From positions 1 through 33,585 of the forward strand of contig DIGC01000089.1 in assembly GCA_002419445.1 (NCBI GenBank): 33,585 nt of DNA, written 5' to 3'. The notes beneath the pieces were generated by a model. The model was not told the DNA's origin, ran no database searches, and was given only the letters and a program-made list of their open reading frames with translations. A program made the translations under genes and the position numbers. Shown piece after piece: positions 1-8,090 of this stretch. How positions within the stretch are numbered: the first letter of the stretch is position 1; each line of letters starts with the position of its first letter. Origin of the DNA: Caryophanales bacterium UBA5732 (GTDB lineage Bacteria; Bacillota_I; Bacilli_A; Izemoplasmatales; Hujiaoplasmataceae).

Positions 1-600
1 CGTCATTAAGGAATCTTTGACTGGTTTATATGTCTTTCTATGAACGTTGCACGGTCCATAACTTTTTAATTTTTCCAAATGATCCGGTGTGTGATAGCCC
101 TTCTGTTTGTCAAACCCATATTCAGGATAGATAGAAGCCATTTTTTCCATTATTTCGTCGCGTTTAACTTTCGCGATGATTGAAGCGGCCGCAATTGAAG
201 CTGATAAACTGTCGCCTTTTATGATAGCTAAAAAAGGTAATTCTTGCTCTTTTAATGGCATTGCATCAGACAGAATAAAATCAGGTTTAAACTTTAAATA
301 ACTGATCGCTTTTAGCATCGCCAGCTTTGAAGCTTGATAAATATTAATCTCGTCAATCACACTTTCATTAACATAACCGTAAGCATAAGCAATAGCCTTT
401 TCTTTAATTTCTTTTGCGAGAAGGTTTCGCTTTTTTTCCGAAAGTTGCTTGCTATCGTTAAGTCCAATAATCCTGATTTCGGGATTCAATATTACCGCAG
501 CTGCTAAAACTCCACAGGCAAGAGGTCCTCTTCCAACCTCATCAACGCCCACAATATATTTAAATCCTTTTTTTAGTAGTTCTTGTTCATAACTATACAT
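1..600 (-). CDS. rnhB: Ribonuclease HII, 3' end outside window
   Basis: RNase HII cleaves RNA in RNA/DNA hybrids and removes single ribonucleotides misincorporated in DNA. Reading leftwards from the ATG at 600-598 gives 200 codons without a stop, running off the window edge. The first acidic active-site residues lie in VGVDEVGRGPLACG, a third Asp is in LSDAMP, and the conserved stretch KGDSLSASIAAASIIAKVKR carries the fourth region. The last visible residues (GPCNVHRKTYKPV) match the usual C-terminal block of the family, so only a few residues should be missing. The start overlaps the stop codon of rbgA by 8 nt, which implies translational coupling; no good ribosome binding site is visible. 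rnhB directly after rbgA is the usual Firmicutes arrangement. Confidence 0.95.
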   Translation of the reverse strand, partial: MYSYEQELLKKGFKYIVGVDEVGRGPLACGVLAAAVILNPEIRIIGLNDSKQLSEKKRNLLAKEIKEKAIAYAYGYVNESVIDEINIYQASKLAMLKAISYLKFKPDFILSDAMPLKEQELPFLAIIKGDSLSASIAAASIIAKVKRDEIMEKMASIYPEYGFDKQKGYHTPDHLEKLKSYGPCNVHRKTYKPVKDSLMT

Positions 601-1453
601 TGCTATCAAGTCTTTCAAAACTCATTCTCCCTAATAGACCATTTCTTAAATCATTTAAAAACAGATTGAATACTCTTTCGTAATCTATTTCGCCGCCACT
701 AATTAAGCAACCTCTTCTTTTACCGATTTCATCAAGTATTTCAATATTGGTAACCAAGGTTTTTAAATCAATATTATAACGTTTTTCTAGACTGGTTGGA
801 TAATTTGTTTTTAAGTACTCAATACCATAAAGCGCAACATCGTCAATCGGTAAAATACTATCTTTGATTGAGCCTAGAAGCGCGAGTTTCATTCCAGTAA
901 CTTCATCTTCAAATTTCGGCCATAGGACTCCAGGATTATCGTAAACTCTTAAATTATCGCCGGCATTTAGGAAACTTTGCATTTTGGTAATGCCCGGAAG
1001 ATTCCCAGTTTTAGCTTTATTCTTCTTAGCTATGTTATTGATGAATTGAGATTTACCAACATTTGGTATACCTAAAACCATGGCGTTAAAAGGTCTTGAA
1101 GTTAAACCTTTAAGCTCGTCTTTAAGAATGGATTCACTTAATATTTCTTTGGTCTTTTGATAAATCGTTTTCTCTAAATTATCTGTCAAAGAATTTATCG
1201 AAATTGCAATAAATCCTTTATTTTGATAATATTCTATCCATTGGTTAGTAATCTTTGGATCGGCTAAATCGTCTTTATTCAAAAGGATTAACTTCGGTTT
1301 GTTTTTTATGATTTCATTAAGCATTGGATTTGAGGAAGAAAGCGGAATTCTAGCATCCACAATTTCATAAACGATATCAATAACTTTTAATTTTTCTTCA
1401 ATTTGTCTTCTGGCTTTAGCCATATGACCGGGAAACCATTGAATTTGCTTCAT
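593..1453 (-). CDS. rbgA: Ribosome biogenesis GTPase RbgA (YlqF)
   Basis: RbgA is a circularly permuted GTPase needed for late assembly of the 50S subunit in Firmicutes. The protein opens with the family signature IQWFPGHMAKARR. The G motifs come in permuted order: G4 NKDD at about residues 59-62, then G1 GIPNVGKS at 128-135, then G3 DNPG at 172-175, followed by a helical C-terminal domain. At 286 aa it matches the family (about 280). I chose the ATG at 1453, three codons inside a possible GTG start at 1462, because the AGGCGG ribosome binding site overlaps that GTG and is correctly spaced from the ATG. It lies between lepB and rnhB in the same operon. Confidence 0.96.
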   Translation of the reverse strand: MKQIQWFPGHMAKARRQIEEKLKVIDIVYEIVDARIPLSSSNPMLNEIIKNKPKLILLNKDDLADPKITNQWIEYYQNKGFIAISINSLTDNLEKTIYQKTKEILSESILKDELKGLTSRPFNAMVLGIPNVGKSQFINNIAKKNKAKTGNLPGITKMQSFLNAGDNLRVYDNPGVLWPKFEDEVTGMKLALLGSIKDSILPIDDVALYGIEYLKTNYPTSLEKRYNIDLKTLVTNIEILDEIGKRRGCLISGGEIDYERVFNLFLNDLRNGLLGRMSFERLDSNV

Positions 1454-1478
1454 AACTATCACCGCCTTTACTTATAAA

Positions 1479-2246
1479 TTAGTCACAATTACCATTTGTG
1501 ATGTTATATTTTACTTCGCCTAAAATTAATTCTTCAGAAAACAATCCTATGACTCTTGAGTCAAGAGAATTATAACGGTTATCACCCATCACATAATATT
1601 GCCCGTTAGGGATAACTGTATCATATTCAATGCTATTTAAAGGGGTATAGATTTCGATTAAGACATCATTAATGAAAACTCCAGATTCATTCACGACTAA
1701 CTTATCCCCAGGTAATCCAATTACTCTTTTGATTAAAAAACTATCATCATATTGCATTATAAGAATGTCGTTGGTTTCAATATCGCTGTTATAAATAATA
1801 ATTACCGAATCATAGCTACAGAAAGTCGGTTCCATTGAGTCACCGTCGACTTGTCCGATAGTCGCAAATAATCCGTTAACCATAATGACGATAAACAAGA
1901 AGATTGGTACTATAGAAAAAAAGTCAGCGAAACTTTGGATTTTTTTTATTAATTGATGATTGGTTTTATGTTGTTTGCTTAAACATATGTAGATAAATAC
2001 TATATACACGATTAAAGCAATAATGATAATTGAATAAAAAATCGTCGCGAAGATATCTGACAAGAACGGATTAGGCATATTTTCTTCAGAACGATTGAGA
2101 TTAAACATGAACAGTTTATTATTTTGAAAAACAATGAATAAAATAACATCTAAAATAAAAAACAAGAAAAAACTGATGATTAAGAGTAATGATTTCTTCA
2201 TCAGTTTTTGTTGTTCATTAATAATATCATTTGCCTCGTATTCCAT
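1479..2246 (-). CDS. lepB: Signal peptidase I with extra membrane helices
   Basis: Type I signal peptidase removes signal peptides from exported proteins outside the membrane. The catalytic Ser is in GDSMEPT (about S137), the general-base Lys in LIKRVIGLPGDK (about K173), and the later family box YVMGDNRYNSLDSR is intact. Unlike the usual Gram-positive SipS form with one N-terminal anchor, this 255-aa protein has about 130 residues before the catalytic Ser, with three hydrophobic segments at about 16-40, 66-90 and 108-131. The third is the normal anchor. Its ATG overlaps the stop of the upstream DNA translocase gene by one base (TAATG), so the two are probably translationally coupled. Confidence 0.93.
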   Translation of the reverse strand: MEYEANDIINEQQKLMKKSLLLIISFFLFFILDVILFIVFQNNKLFMFNLNRSEENMPNPFLSDIFATIFYSIIIIALIVYIVFIYICLSKQHKTNHQLIKKIQSFADFFSIVPIFLFIVIMVNGLFATIGQVDGDSMEPTFCSYDSVIIIYNSDIETNDILIMQYDDSFLIKRVIGLPGDKLVVNESGVFINDVLIEIYTPLNSIEYDTVIPNGQYYVMGDNRYNSLDSRVIGLFSEELILGEVKYNITNGNCD

Positions 2247-4396
2247 TAATTATCAAGTCCTTCAAATATTCTGCTTAAGCCAGAATACTCGACTAAAACA
2301 GTTCTTGGTTTCGTTCCGACGTTTTCTGAAACAATTCCAAATTTTTCTAAAGAATTTACGATTTGAGTCGCTCTATTAAAACCAATACCAAACACTTGTG
2401 TAATCTTGTTAAGTGAACATTTACCTTCTTCAACTACATAAGTAGCGACATCTTTAAATAATTCGTCAATTTGATCAGAATTTTCTCCGGTATTCATTTG
2501 CACTACTAAAGCTTCATGAGTAAACATATACTCAGGCTCTCGTCGCTCTTTGATGAACTTAGTAATACTTTCGATTTCTTCAGGTGATAAATATGCGCCT
2601 TGTAAACGACGTGCACTTCCATTTTCTGAGAATAACATGTCGCCTTTTCCTAATAACTTTTCTGCACCGGTCATATCAAGTACAACCGATGAATCGGTTG
2701 AAGATGGTACTCTAAAAGCAAATCTTGTCGGTATGTTAGCTTTGATTGATCCTTTTATGATATCAGCTGACGGTCTTTGTGTAGCTAATAGAACATGAAT
2801 ACCTACAGCTCTTGATTTTTGTGTAAGTTTTAAGATGCTTTCTTCTATTTCCACTCCGCCACTTAATAAAAGATCCGATGCTTCTTCAACGATAACAACA
2901 ATTCGCGGCATTTTGATAAAGTTAGGCAAATCGCTGCGACGAGCATTATAATCAACGACGTTAACGGCCTTAAAGCGTTTCAAGGTATCGTAACGTGATT
3001 CCATTTCTCTAACCATCCATTTCAAGGATTCATTAGCGACATTTGTTTCATCGATAATCGGCGTAACCAAATGTGGTAAATCAGCGAATTGCTGAAGATC
3101 AACCTTCTTAGGGTCAATCAACATCAATTTGACTTCATCAGGACGATTTCGGGAAATTAAAGATACGATGATTGAAGCGATACAAACAGATTTACCAGAT
3201 TGAGTGGAACCAGCTACTAATCCGTGCGGCATTGATTCAATCGAAGTGTAAACTGGTAAGGCATCAATATCTAAACCAATCGCAATTAGTAATGGGTCAT
3301 TTGATTTTAAGAATTTAGGATTGTCGACGACATCACCAAAATAAACCGATTCTCTAATTCGGTTAGGGACTTCTATACCAACTGTATTTTTCCCGGGAAT
3401 CGGAGCTTCGATTCTAATTGAATAAGCTGATAAACTCATTTGGATATTATCGGAAATTGATGTTATTTTTTTTGTAGGTACTCCCGAAGCCAAGGATACT
3501 TCATAACGAGTAACGGTTGGGCCCATCGTATAGTTAGTTACAGTACCATCTATTCCAAAAGAAACCATAGTTTCATTAATAACATCGATATTTTCCTTAA
3601 CCCAAGTCGGTTCGATATCAGTTTTTGTTTCATTTTTTTTGAATAAACTAACCGGAGGTAACAAATATTCCTTCAAGTTGATATTATCACTTTGAATAAT
3701 CGGCCTCTCGTGTCTGACTGGGGTTTTTTCAGGTTGATATTCTTCATAAACAAAGTCATCGGCAAAACCAATTTCTGGTTCCTCTTCAACAACTTCATCC
3801 TCTTTAAAAATTACATCTTCAAAGGTTTCTTCTTCAGTTGTCTTATGAAAATATTGATCTTTTTCTAACTTTTCTTCGCCAACTAAATCTCTTAAAACTT
3901 CATCAGTAGGCTCAATTGTTTTTGGTTCAGGCTTATAATTGGTAGCCTTCTCAAAAAACTCATCAACAGGAACAGTTTCAATCGAACGATGTTCATCAAT
4001 AATTTCTTGTGATGTGTTATCTGGAGCCGTTGGTCTTTTTGCATGCAAATCATCAGCTGTCAATCCTTCTTCAGAGAAAGCTTTTTTGTGGGTATTGTTA
4101 TCGATAGTCACAAACTCGTAATAAGAACTACCAAAACGTTTCTGCGCTTCTTCTTTTGTTAAACGTTTTTCCTTGCGGAAAATATCATATTTTTTATCAA
4201 TATCGCCAGTCCCGGTTCTATCGTTCGGAATATTGACAACATTCTTGTTTTCAACACCATAAGGAGAAACGAAAGTATTGGTCATATTCTTTTTATCTTC
4301 AATAGTTCTGATTTCCGGAATAAAAAACGGACGATTATCCTTCGTTCTTGAAGTTTTAGGAACAATTCTTTCTGGTTTGTTTTTCTTACTAAACAT
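2246..4396 (-). CDS. SftA/FtsK-family DNA translocase without membrane domain
   Basis: Hexameric ATP-driven DNA pump that moves chromosome ends away from the division septum. The 716-aa protein has an acidic low-complexity N-terminal part (about 1-235) without membrane segments, then the FtsK alpha/beta motor (Walker A GSTQSGKS at 396-403, LMLIDPKKVDL at 425-434, LLATQRPS at 536-543) and a C-terminal winged-helix gamma domain (about 646-705) of the type that reads orienting sequences. FtsK and SpoIIIE carry N-terminal membrane helices; the absence here recalls soluble SftA of Bacillus, and FVSPYG near residue 42 resembles a short N-terminal motif I recall from SftA. Oddity: the Walker B stretch reads VVIVEEASD where FtsK/SpoIIIE have a V/I-D-E core, an Asp-to-Glu change. 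It starts 2 nt after the preceding gene. Confidence 0.9.
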   Translation of the reverse strand: MFSKKNKPERIVPKTSRTKDNRPFFIPEIRTIEDKKNMTNTFVSPYGVENKNVVNIPNDRTGTGDIDKKYDIFRKEKRLTKEEAQKRFGSSYYEFVTIDNNTHKKAFSEEGLTADDLHAKRPTAPDNTSQEIIDEHRSIETVPVDEFFEKATNYKPEPKTIEPTDEVLRDLVGEEKLEKDQYFHKTTEEETFEDVIFKEDEVVEEEPEIGFADDFVYEEYQPEKTPVRHERPIIQSDNINLKEYLLPPVSLFKKNETKTDIEPTWVKENIDVINETMVSFGIDGTVTNYTMGPTVTRYEVSLASGVPTKKITSISDNIQMSLSAYSIRIEAPIPGKNTVGIEVPNRIRESVYFGDVVDNPKFLKSNDPLLIAIGLDIDALPVYTSIESMPHGLVAGSTQSGKSVCIASIIVSLISRNRPDEVKLMLIDPKKVDLQQFADLPHLVTPIIDETNVANESLKWMVREMESRYDTLKRFKAVNVVDYNARRSDLPNFIKMPRIVVIVEEASDLLLSGGVEIEESILKLTQKSRAVGIHVLLATQRPSADIIKGSIKANIPTRFAFRVPSSTDSSVVLDMTGAEKLLGKGDMLFSENGSARRLQGAYLSPEEIESITKFIKERREPEYMFTHEALVVQMNTGENSDQIDELFKDVATYVVEEGKCSLNKITQVFGIGFNRATQIVNSLEKFGIVSENVGTKPRTVLVEYSGLSRIFEGLDN

Positions 4397-4398
4397 AC

Positions 4399-5181
4399 TT
4401 ATTCCTCCTCGATTTCAAGGATTTCATCAAAGGCTTGTTCAGCCTTTTCTTCTTCTTGATTATCATGTTTAAAAAGGCTCTTGCTATAAACATTATTGGT
4501 TTCTTCACCAACGATAGCGATCATCAATTTGCAAACTTCTTTAGTTACTAAAACTGTGGAAGGTTTTATAGCCAACTTTCTAAACCAATAAATAGGATTT
4601 GCGTAATTTAAAACCGTTTTTCCCATTGTTAAGATTTTAGAGATTTTCAGTTTGCGGTTCAATTTCATCAATTTAGAATTGTCAATAGCTTTCTTTTTAT
4701 TCAAAATATCGACAATGGTTGAAATCTTGTATCCTTTAAAATGTTTTAAGATTTTTCCGTTAATTAGTTTTTCAATCCTTTTAGTTATGTAGTAGTTTAA
4801 TTCAAGCAGTTCTTCGATTGATAATTCATACATCGGATACTTAGATTTAGGATAGTAATATCTCGCTATTTCTTCCGCTAATTCAAAACTTAATTCATAA
4901 GCTACTTTAAAGTAGGCGTTATCTGTCAGTTTGACTGTTTCTAAGAGCTGTTGCTGCTTTGATTCAATCATATTAAATACTTCTTTTTTTTCAATCATTT
5001 CCGGTAATGACAATAATCTTTTTCTTTGTTTTTTTCTCGATGAAGTACTTACAACATAAGTGATAAATAAACCAAGTAAAATAAATCCGGTGATAATCCC
5101 CAATAAAAAGTTAGTTATATCGCGAAAGTTAATCAGTAAAAAGGATGAAATTATTGGTTGTAAAACTATTGATTGTATCAT
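4399..5181 (-). CDS. Unrecognised single-pass membrane protein
   Basis: I do not recognise the family. The 260-aa protein has one clear membrane segment at about residues 23-44, followed by a very basic stretch (RKKQRKR), which puts the C-terminal bulk in the cytoplasm. The cytoplasmic part is mostly helical, has a conserved-looking segment YANPIYWFRKLAIKPSTVLV, and ends in an acidic tail. I chose the ATG at 5181 because AAAGGAGAG lies just upstream; a longer reading from 5235 would run through the promoter. It is the first gene of the operon, and its stop is 2 nt from the DNA translocase start, so it could be a membrane partner for that motor, which lacks its own membrane domain. That link is inference. 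Confidence 0.8.
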   Translation of the reverse strand: MIQSIVLQPIISSFLLINFRDITNFLLGIITGFILLGLFITYVVSTSSRKKQRKRLLSLPEMIEKKEVFNMIESKQQQLLETVKLTDNAYFKVAYELSFELAEEIARYYYPKSKYPMYELSIEELLELNYYITKRIEKLINGKILKHFKGYKISTIVDILNKKKAIDNSKLMKLNRKLKISKILTMGKTVLNYANPIYWFRKLAIKPSTVLVTKEVCKLMIAIVGEETNNVYSKSLFKHDNQEEEKAEQAFDEILEIEEE

Positions 5182-5206
5182 AGAATTTCTCTCCTTTATT
5201 ATATAA

Positions 5207-5235
5207 ATTATATCGTAAAATCCAATAATAATCAA
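5207..5235 (-). promoter_or_regulatory. Promoter of the membrane protein-translocase-lepB-rbgA-rnhB operon
   Basis: On the minus strand, -35 TTGATT (5230-5235), a 17-nt spacer and a consensus -10 TATAAT (5207-5212). The predicted start is only about 20 nt before the ATG at 5181. It sits back to back with the divergent HAD promoter. Confidence 0.7.
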
Positions 5236-5248
5236 TCTATATAATAAT

Positions 5249-5277
5249 TTGCATAATTATAATATCTATGAGATAAT
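5249..5277 (+). promoter_or_regulatory. Putative promoter of the HAD phosphatase gene
   Basis: On the plus strand, -35-like TTGCAT (5249-5254), a 17-nt spacer and -10 GATAAT (5272-5277). The -10 is one base from consensus and the -35 is weak. The position fits a short leader before the ATG at 5321. Confidence 0.45.
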
Positions 5278-5320
5278 TACTCATAAGATTAAAATAAACA
5301 AGGAGTTTAAACTTTTAACC

Positions 5321-6145
5321 ATGAAAAAATATTTAATTGCCTTAGATTTAGATGGAACTATTCTCTATGATTTTGATTCTTTATCGGAATCACTTTGTGA
5401 TTTTATGAAAGAAGTTCAAAAAATGGGACATAAAATTGTTATAGCTACTGGTAGACCATATCGAAGTTCAAAATTTGTCTATGACCATTTTGAATTGGAT
5501 ACGCCGATTATTAATTACAACGGCGGTTTAATCACTCATCCAAAAAATCCTGATTTCCCTAGAGTGAATTACACGGTTGATAAGAATGTGATAATTGATA
5601 TCTTTGAAAACAATATTGATCATATCCGTAATGCCTTTTGCGAAGTTAGAGATGCCATCTATGTTCATCAAGAAGAAAAATCTATTGAACCGCTTCTCCA
5701 TGCTAAGGGAGCGACAAAAATCGCTTACGGCAAGTTTAAGGACACTTTAGATAAAGACCCTAATGGGGCGATTATCATTGGTAAACAAGGTAGAGGTAAA
5801 CTGATTAAAGAATACATTGACAATACGTATCCTAATCAAATACTATCGAGAATTTGGAATCTTTCAGGTGAATATGATTCAATTATAGAAGTCTTTACCC
5901 CGGAATCTAATAAGGGTCAAGCATTAGCTTATGTCGCAAATTACCTAGGCTTTGAACAAAGCCAAGTTATTGCGATAGGCGATGGTCATAATGATATTGA
6001 AATGTTAGAATATGCTAATCTAGGTGTAGCGGTAAGAAACGCTCATCCAGAATTAATCAAAGTTGCCGATTTGATACTTGAACACACATCATCAGAAAAT
6101 GCAGTTTATCATTTTCTTTCTGAATTTTTAAATAAAAAGAATTAA
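5321..6145 (+). CDS. Cof-type HAD-superfamily phosphatase
   Basis: A Cof/YidA-type haloacid dehalogenase phosphatase, most likely acting on phosphorylated sugars or other small metabolites; the substrate cannot be read from sequence. Motif I is DLDGT (residues 9-13, nucleophile Asp9), motif II lies in IATGRPYRS, and motif IV is IGDGHND (219-225). The large cap between motifs II and IV is typical of class IIB. I chose the ATG at 5321; longer readings from 5249 run through the promoter. An AAGGAG lies 15 nt upstream, farther than usual, and no closer site is visible. It is the only plus-strand gene in the window, divergent from the operon on its left and convergent with ffh. Confidence 0.9.
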   Translation: MKKYLIALDLDGTILYDFDSLSESLCDFMKEVQKMGHKIVIATGRPYRSSKFVYDHFELDTPIINYNGGLITHPKNPDFPRVNYTVDKNVIIDIFENNIDHIRNAFCEVRDAIYVHQEEKSIEPLLHAKGATKIAYGKFKDTLDKDPNGAIIIGKQGRGKLIKEYIDNTYPNQILSRIWNLSGEYDSIIEVFTPESNKGQALAYVANYLGFEQSQVIAIGDGHNDIEMLEYANLGVAVRNAHPELIKVADLILEHTSSENAVYHFLSEFLNKKN

Positions 6146-6339
6146 TATATGATAGAACATTTACATAATAAACCGAGAAGAAGATAATCAAAATTATCGA
6201 AAGCCATTTAACTTTTTGTCATTATACCACGATTAAGACATGTGGATTATCGTAATTTGTACATATGAAGTCACTTATTTTATTGAGAGTGGTGAATTAC
6301 CAAATATCGAAACAGTTAAAAATGTTAAGCCATAAGAAA

Positions 6340-6361
6340 AGCTCTGTGAAATCACAGAGCT
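6340..6361. terminator. Bidirectional intrinsic terminator between HAD gene and ffh
   Basis: A perfect 9-bp stem (AGCTCTGTG / CACAGAGCT) with a 4-nt loop. On the minus strand it starts right after the ffh stop codon and is followed by TTTTCTTAT. On the plus strand it is followed by CTATTTTTT, so it can end the HAD transcript too. The gap 6146-6339 holds no convincing gene; a 31-codon frame there is described under findings. Confidence 0.85.
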
Positions 6362-7750
6362 CTATTTTTTATCTCTTCTTCTGTCCGCACGACTTTGTTT
6401 AGGTTGAAAATTTCCTTGAGCCATATTTTTAGACATGTTTTCCATACTCTTAGGATTCATCCCTGCCATTTGACGCATTAATTTTGTTTGTTTCTCTAGC
6501 ATCGAAATCAGTCTATTCATTTCAGTAGTTGATCTGCCTGAGCCTTTAGCAACTCGGTTTCTTCTTGAGGATGATCTATTCAAAAGTTCCGGATCTTTTC
6601 TCTCTTCTTTTGTCATCGAAGAGATAATCGCTTCAATATAAACCAATTGTTTATCATCAACTTTATCAACATCAGCCATTTGGCTCATTCCCGGTAACAT
6701 CTTTAATATCCCCGAGAATTTGCCCATTCTTTTAATCATCTTCATTTGGTTTAGAAGGTCATTATAGTTGAAATTGCCACTCATCATTTTTTCCATCATG
6801 TTCATGGCTTCTGTTTCATCAATTTCTTCGGTGGCTTTTTCAATTAAGGATAAAACATCACCCATACCCAAAATTCTTGAGGCCATTCTTTCCGGATGGA
6901 AAACTTCTATTTCTTGAAGTTTTTCACCGGTACCGGCAAATTTGATTGGAACCCCTGTGACATGTCTTATTGATAAAGCCGCGCCACCACGAGTATCACC
7001 ATCCAACTTGGTTAAAATACAACCAGTTAACTCCAAGGCTTCATTGAAGGTTTCCGCAACATTGACCGCATCTTGTCCAGTCATCGCATCCACTGTCAAA
7101 AGAATTTCTTGGGGCTTAGTGATTTTTGCGATGTTTTTTATTTCTTCCATCATCATATTATCAACGTGCAGACGCCCGGCTGTATCGATGATAACTAAAT
7201 CAAAAGCATTTTTTCTTGCATATTCTAAGGCGGACTTAACAATTTTTTCTGGTTCTATTTTACCCATTTGGAATACTTCAATACCAAGTTGCTTTCCAAC
7301 GGTTTCTAATTGTTCAATCGCTGCGGGACGATATATATCCGCTGCGACTAAAAGCGGTTTACGGTTATTATTCTTTTTTACATAATTAGCTAATTTACCA
7401 GCTGTAGTGGTTTTACCAGCCCCTTGTAAGCCAACCATTAAGATGACGATGAAATCTTCTTCAAGGTTAAGTTCACTAGCTTCTGAACCCATTAACTTAG
7501 TTAACTCATCATTAACAATTTTTACCACTTGTTGTCCTGGGTTTAATCCCTTAAGAATCTTTTCACCATAGGCTAATTCCTTAACCTTATCCGTGAATTC
7601 TTTGACAACTTTATAATTTACATCCGCTTCTAATAAAGAGAGTCTAATCTCTCTCATCATTTCATCAATATCATTTTCTGTCAACTTCGCTTTACCAGTT
7701 AGTCTGCGTAAAGCCATTTGGAAGCGACCAGTCAAATTTTCAAAAGCCAT
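6362..7750 (-). CDS. ffh: Signal recognition particle protein Ffh
   Basis: The SRP GTPase that binds signal sequences of nascent membrane and secreted proteins and delivers ribosomes to FtsY. In the 462-aa protein the N domain (about 1-95) is followed by the G domain with GLQGAGKT (107-114), DTAGR (189-193) and TKLDGD (247-252). The methionine-rich M domain (about 300-440) contains NQMKMIKRMG and LKMLPGM and binds both SRP RNA and signal peptide. It starts 3 nt after ylxM, with AGGTGA as ribosome binding site, and is the last gene of ftsY-ylxM-ffh. The SRP RNA itself is not in this window. Confidence 0.98.
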   Translation of the reverse strand: MAFENLTGRFQMALRRLTGKAKLTENDIDEMMREIRLSLLEADVNYKVVKEFTDKVKELAYGEKILKGLNPGQQVVKIVNDELTKLMGSEASELNLEEDFIVILMVGLQGAGKTTTAGKLANYVKKNNNRKPLLVAADIYRPAAIEQLETVGKQLGIEVFQMGKIEPEKIVKSALEYARKNAFDLVIIDTAGRLHVDNMMMEEIKNIAKITKPQEILLTVDAMTGQDAVNVAETFNEALELTGCILTKLDGDTRGGAALSIRHVTGVPIKFAGTGEKLQEIEVFHPERMASRILGMGDVLSLIEKATEEIDETEAMNMMEKMMSGNFNYNDLLNQMKMIKRMGKFSGILKMLPGMSQMADVDKVDDKQLVYIEAIISSMTKEERKDPELLNRSSSRRNRVAKGSGRSTTEMNRLISMLEKQTKLMRQMAGMNPKSMENMSKNMAQGNFQPKQSRADRRRDKK

Positions 7751-7753
7751 TCT

Positions 7754-8080
7754 TTATTTCACCTTTTCTATTTTTTTGATTAGCGAGTTTGTTTTATCAC
7801 TTAAATTTTCGGATTTTAGCGCTACTAACAAATTATCGACTTGTTGATTTAGTTCATGAACTTTAAGTTTTGACTCAAAACTCTCAAGATTACTTACAAT
7901 ATTTTTTATTTGTAAATGAACTGCGTTTCTACTAACATTTAGGATTTCAGCTATTTCTGATAATGAATAATTATCTAAAAAATAATAACCGAAATACTCT
8001 TTTTGTTTTTCTGTTAATAATTCCTGATAAATATCAAACAATTGACTTAGTCTAATTGTTTCGTCGACGTTATATGACAT
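7754..8080 (-). CDS. ylxM: YlxM-family helix-turn-helix protein
   Basis: YlxM is a small protein encoded next to ffh in Firmicutes and Mollicutes, reported as an SRP accessory factor. The 108-aa protein has an N-terminal sigma-region-4-like helix-turn-helix (LSEIAEILNVSRNAVHLQI) preceded by the usual LTEKQKEYF segment, then a charged C-terminal helix. It lies 10 nt after ftsY and 3 nt before ffh, inside the SRP operon. A role limited to SRP or extending to regulation cannot be told from sequence. Confidence 0.92.
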   Translation of the reverse strand: MSYNVDETIRLSQLFDIYQELLTEKQKEYFGYYFLDNYSLSEIAEILNVSRNAVHLQIKNIVSNLESFESKLKVHELNQQVDNLLVALKSENLSDKTNSLIKKIEKVK

Positions 8081-8090
8081 ATTTTTTCAC

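Noticed and set aside
6942..7385. 147-codon open frame on the plus strand opposite ffh
   Set aside because: Antisense of the conserved G domain of ffh; no recognisable motif.
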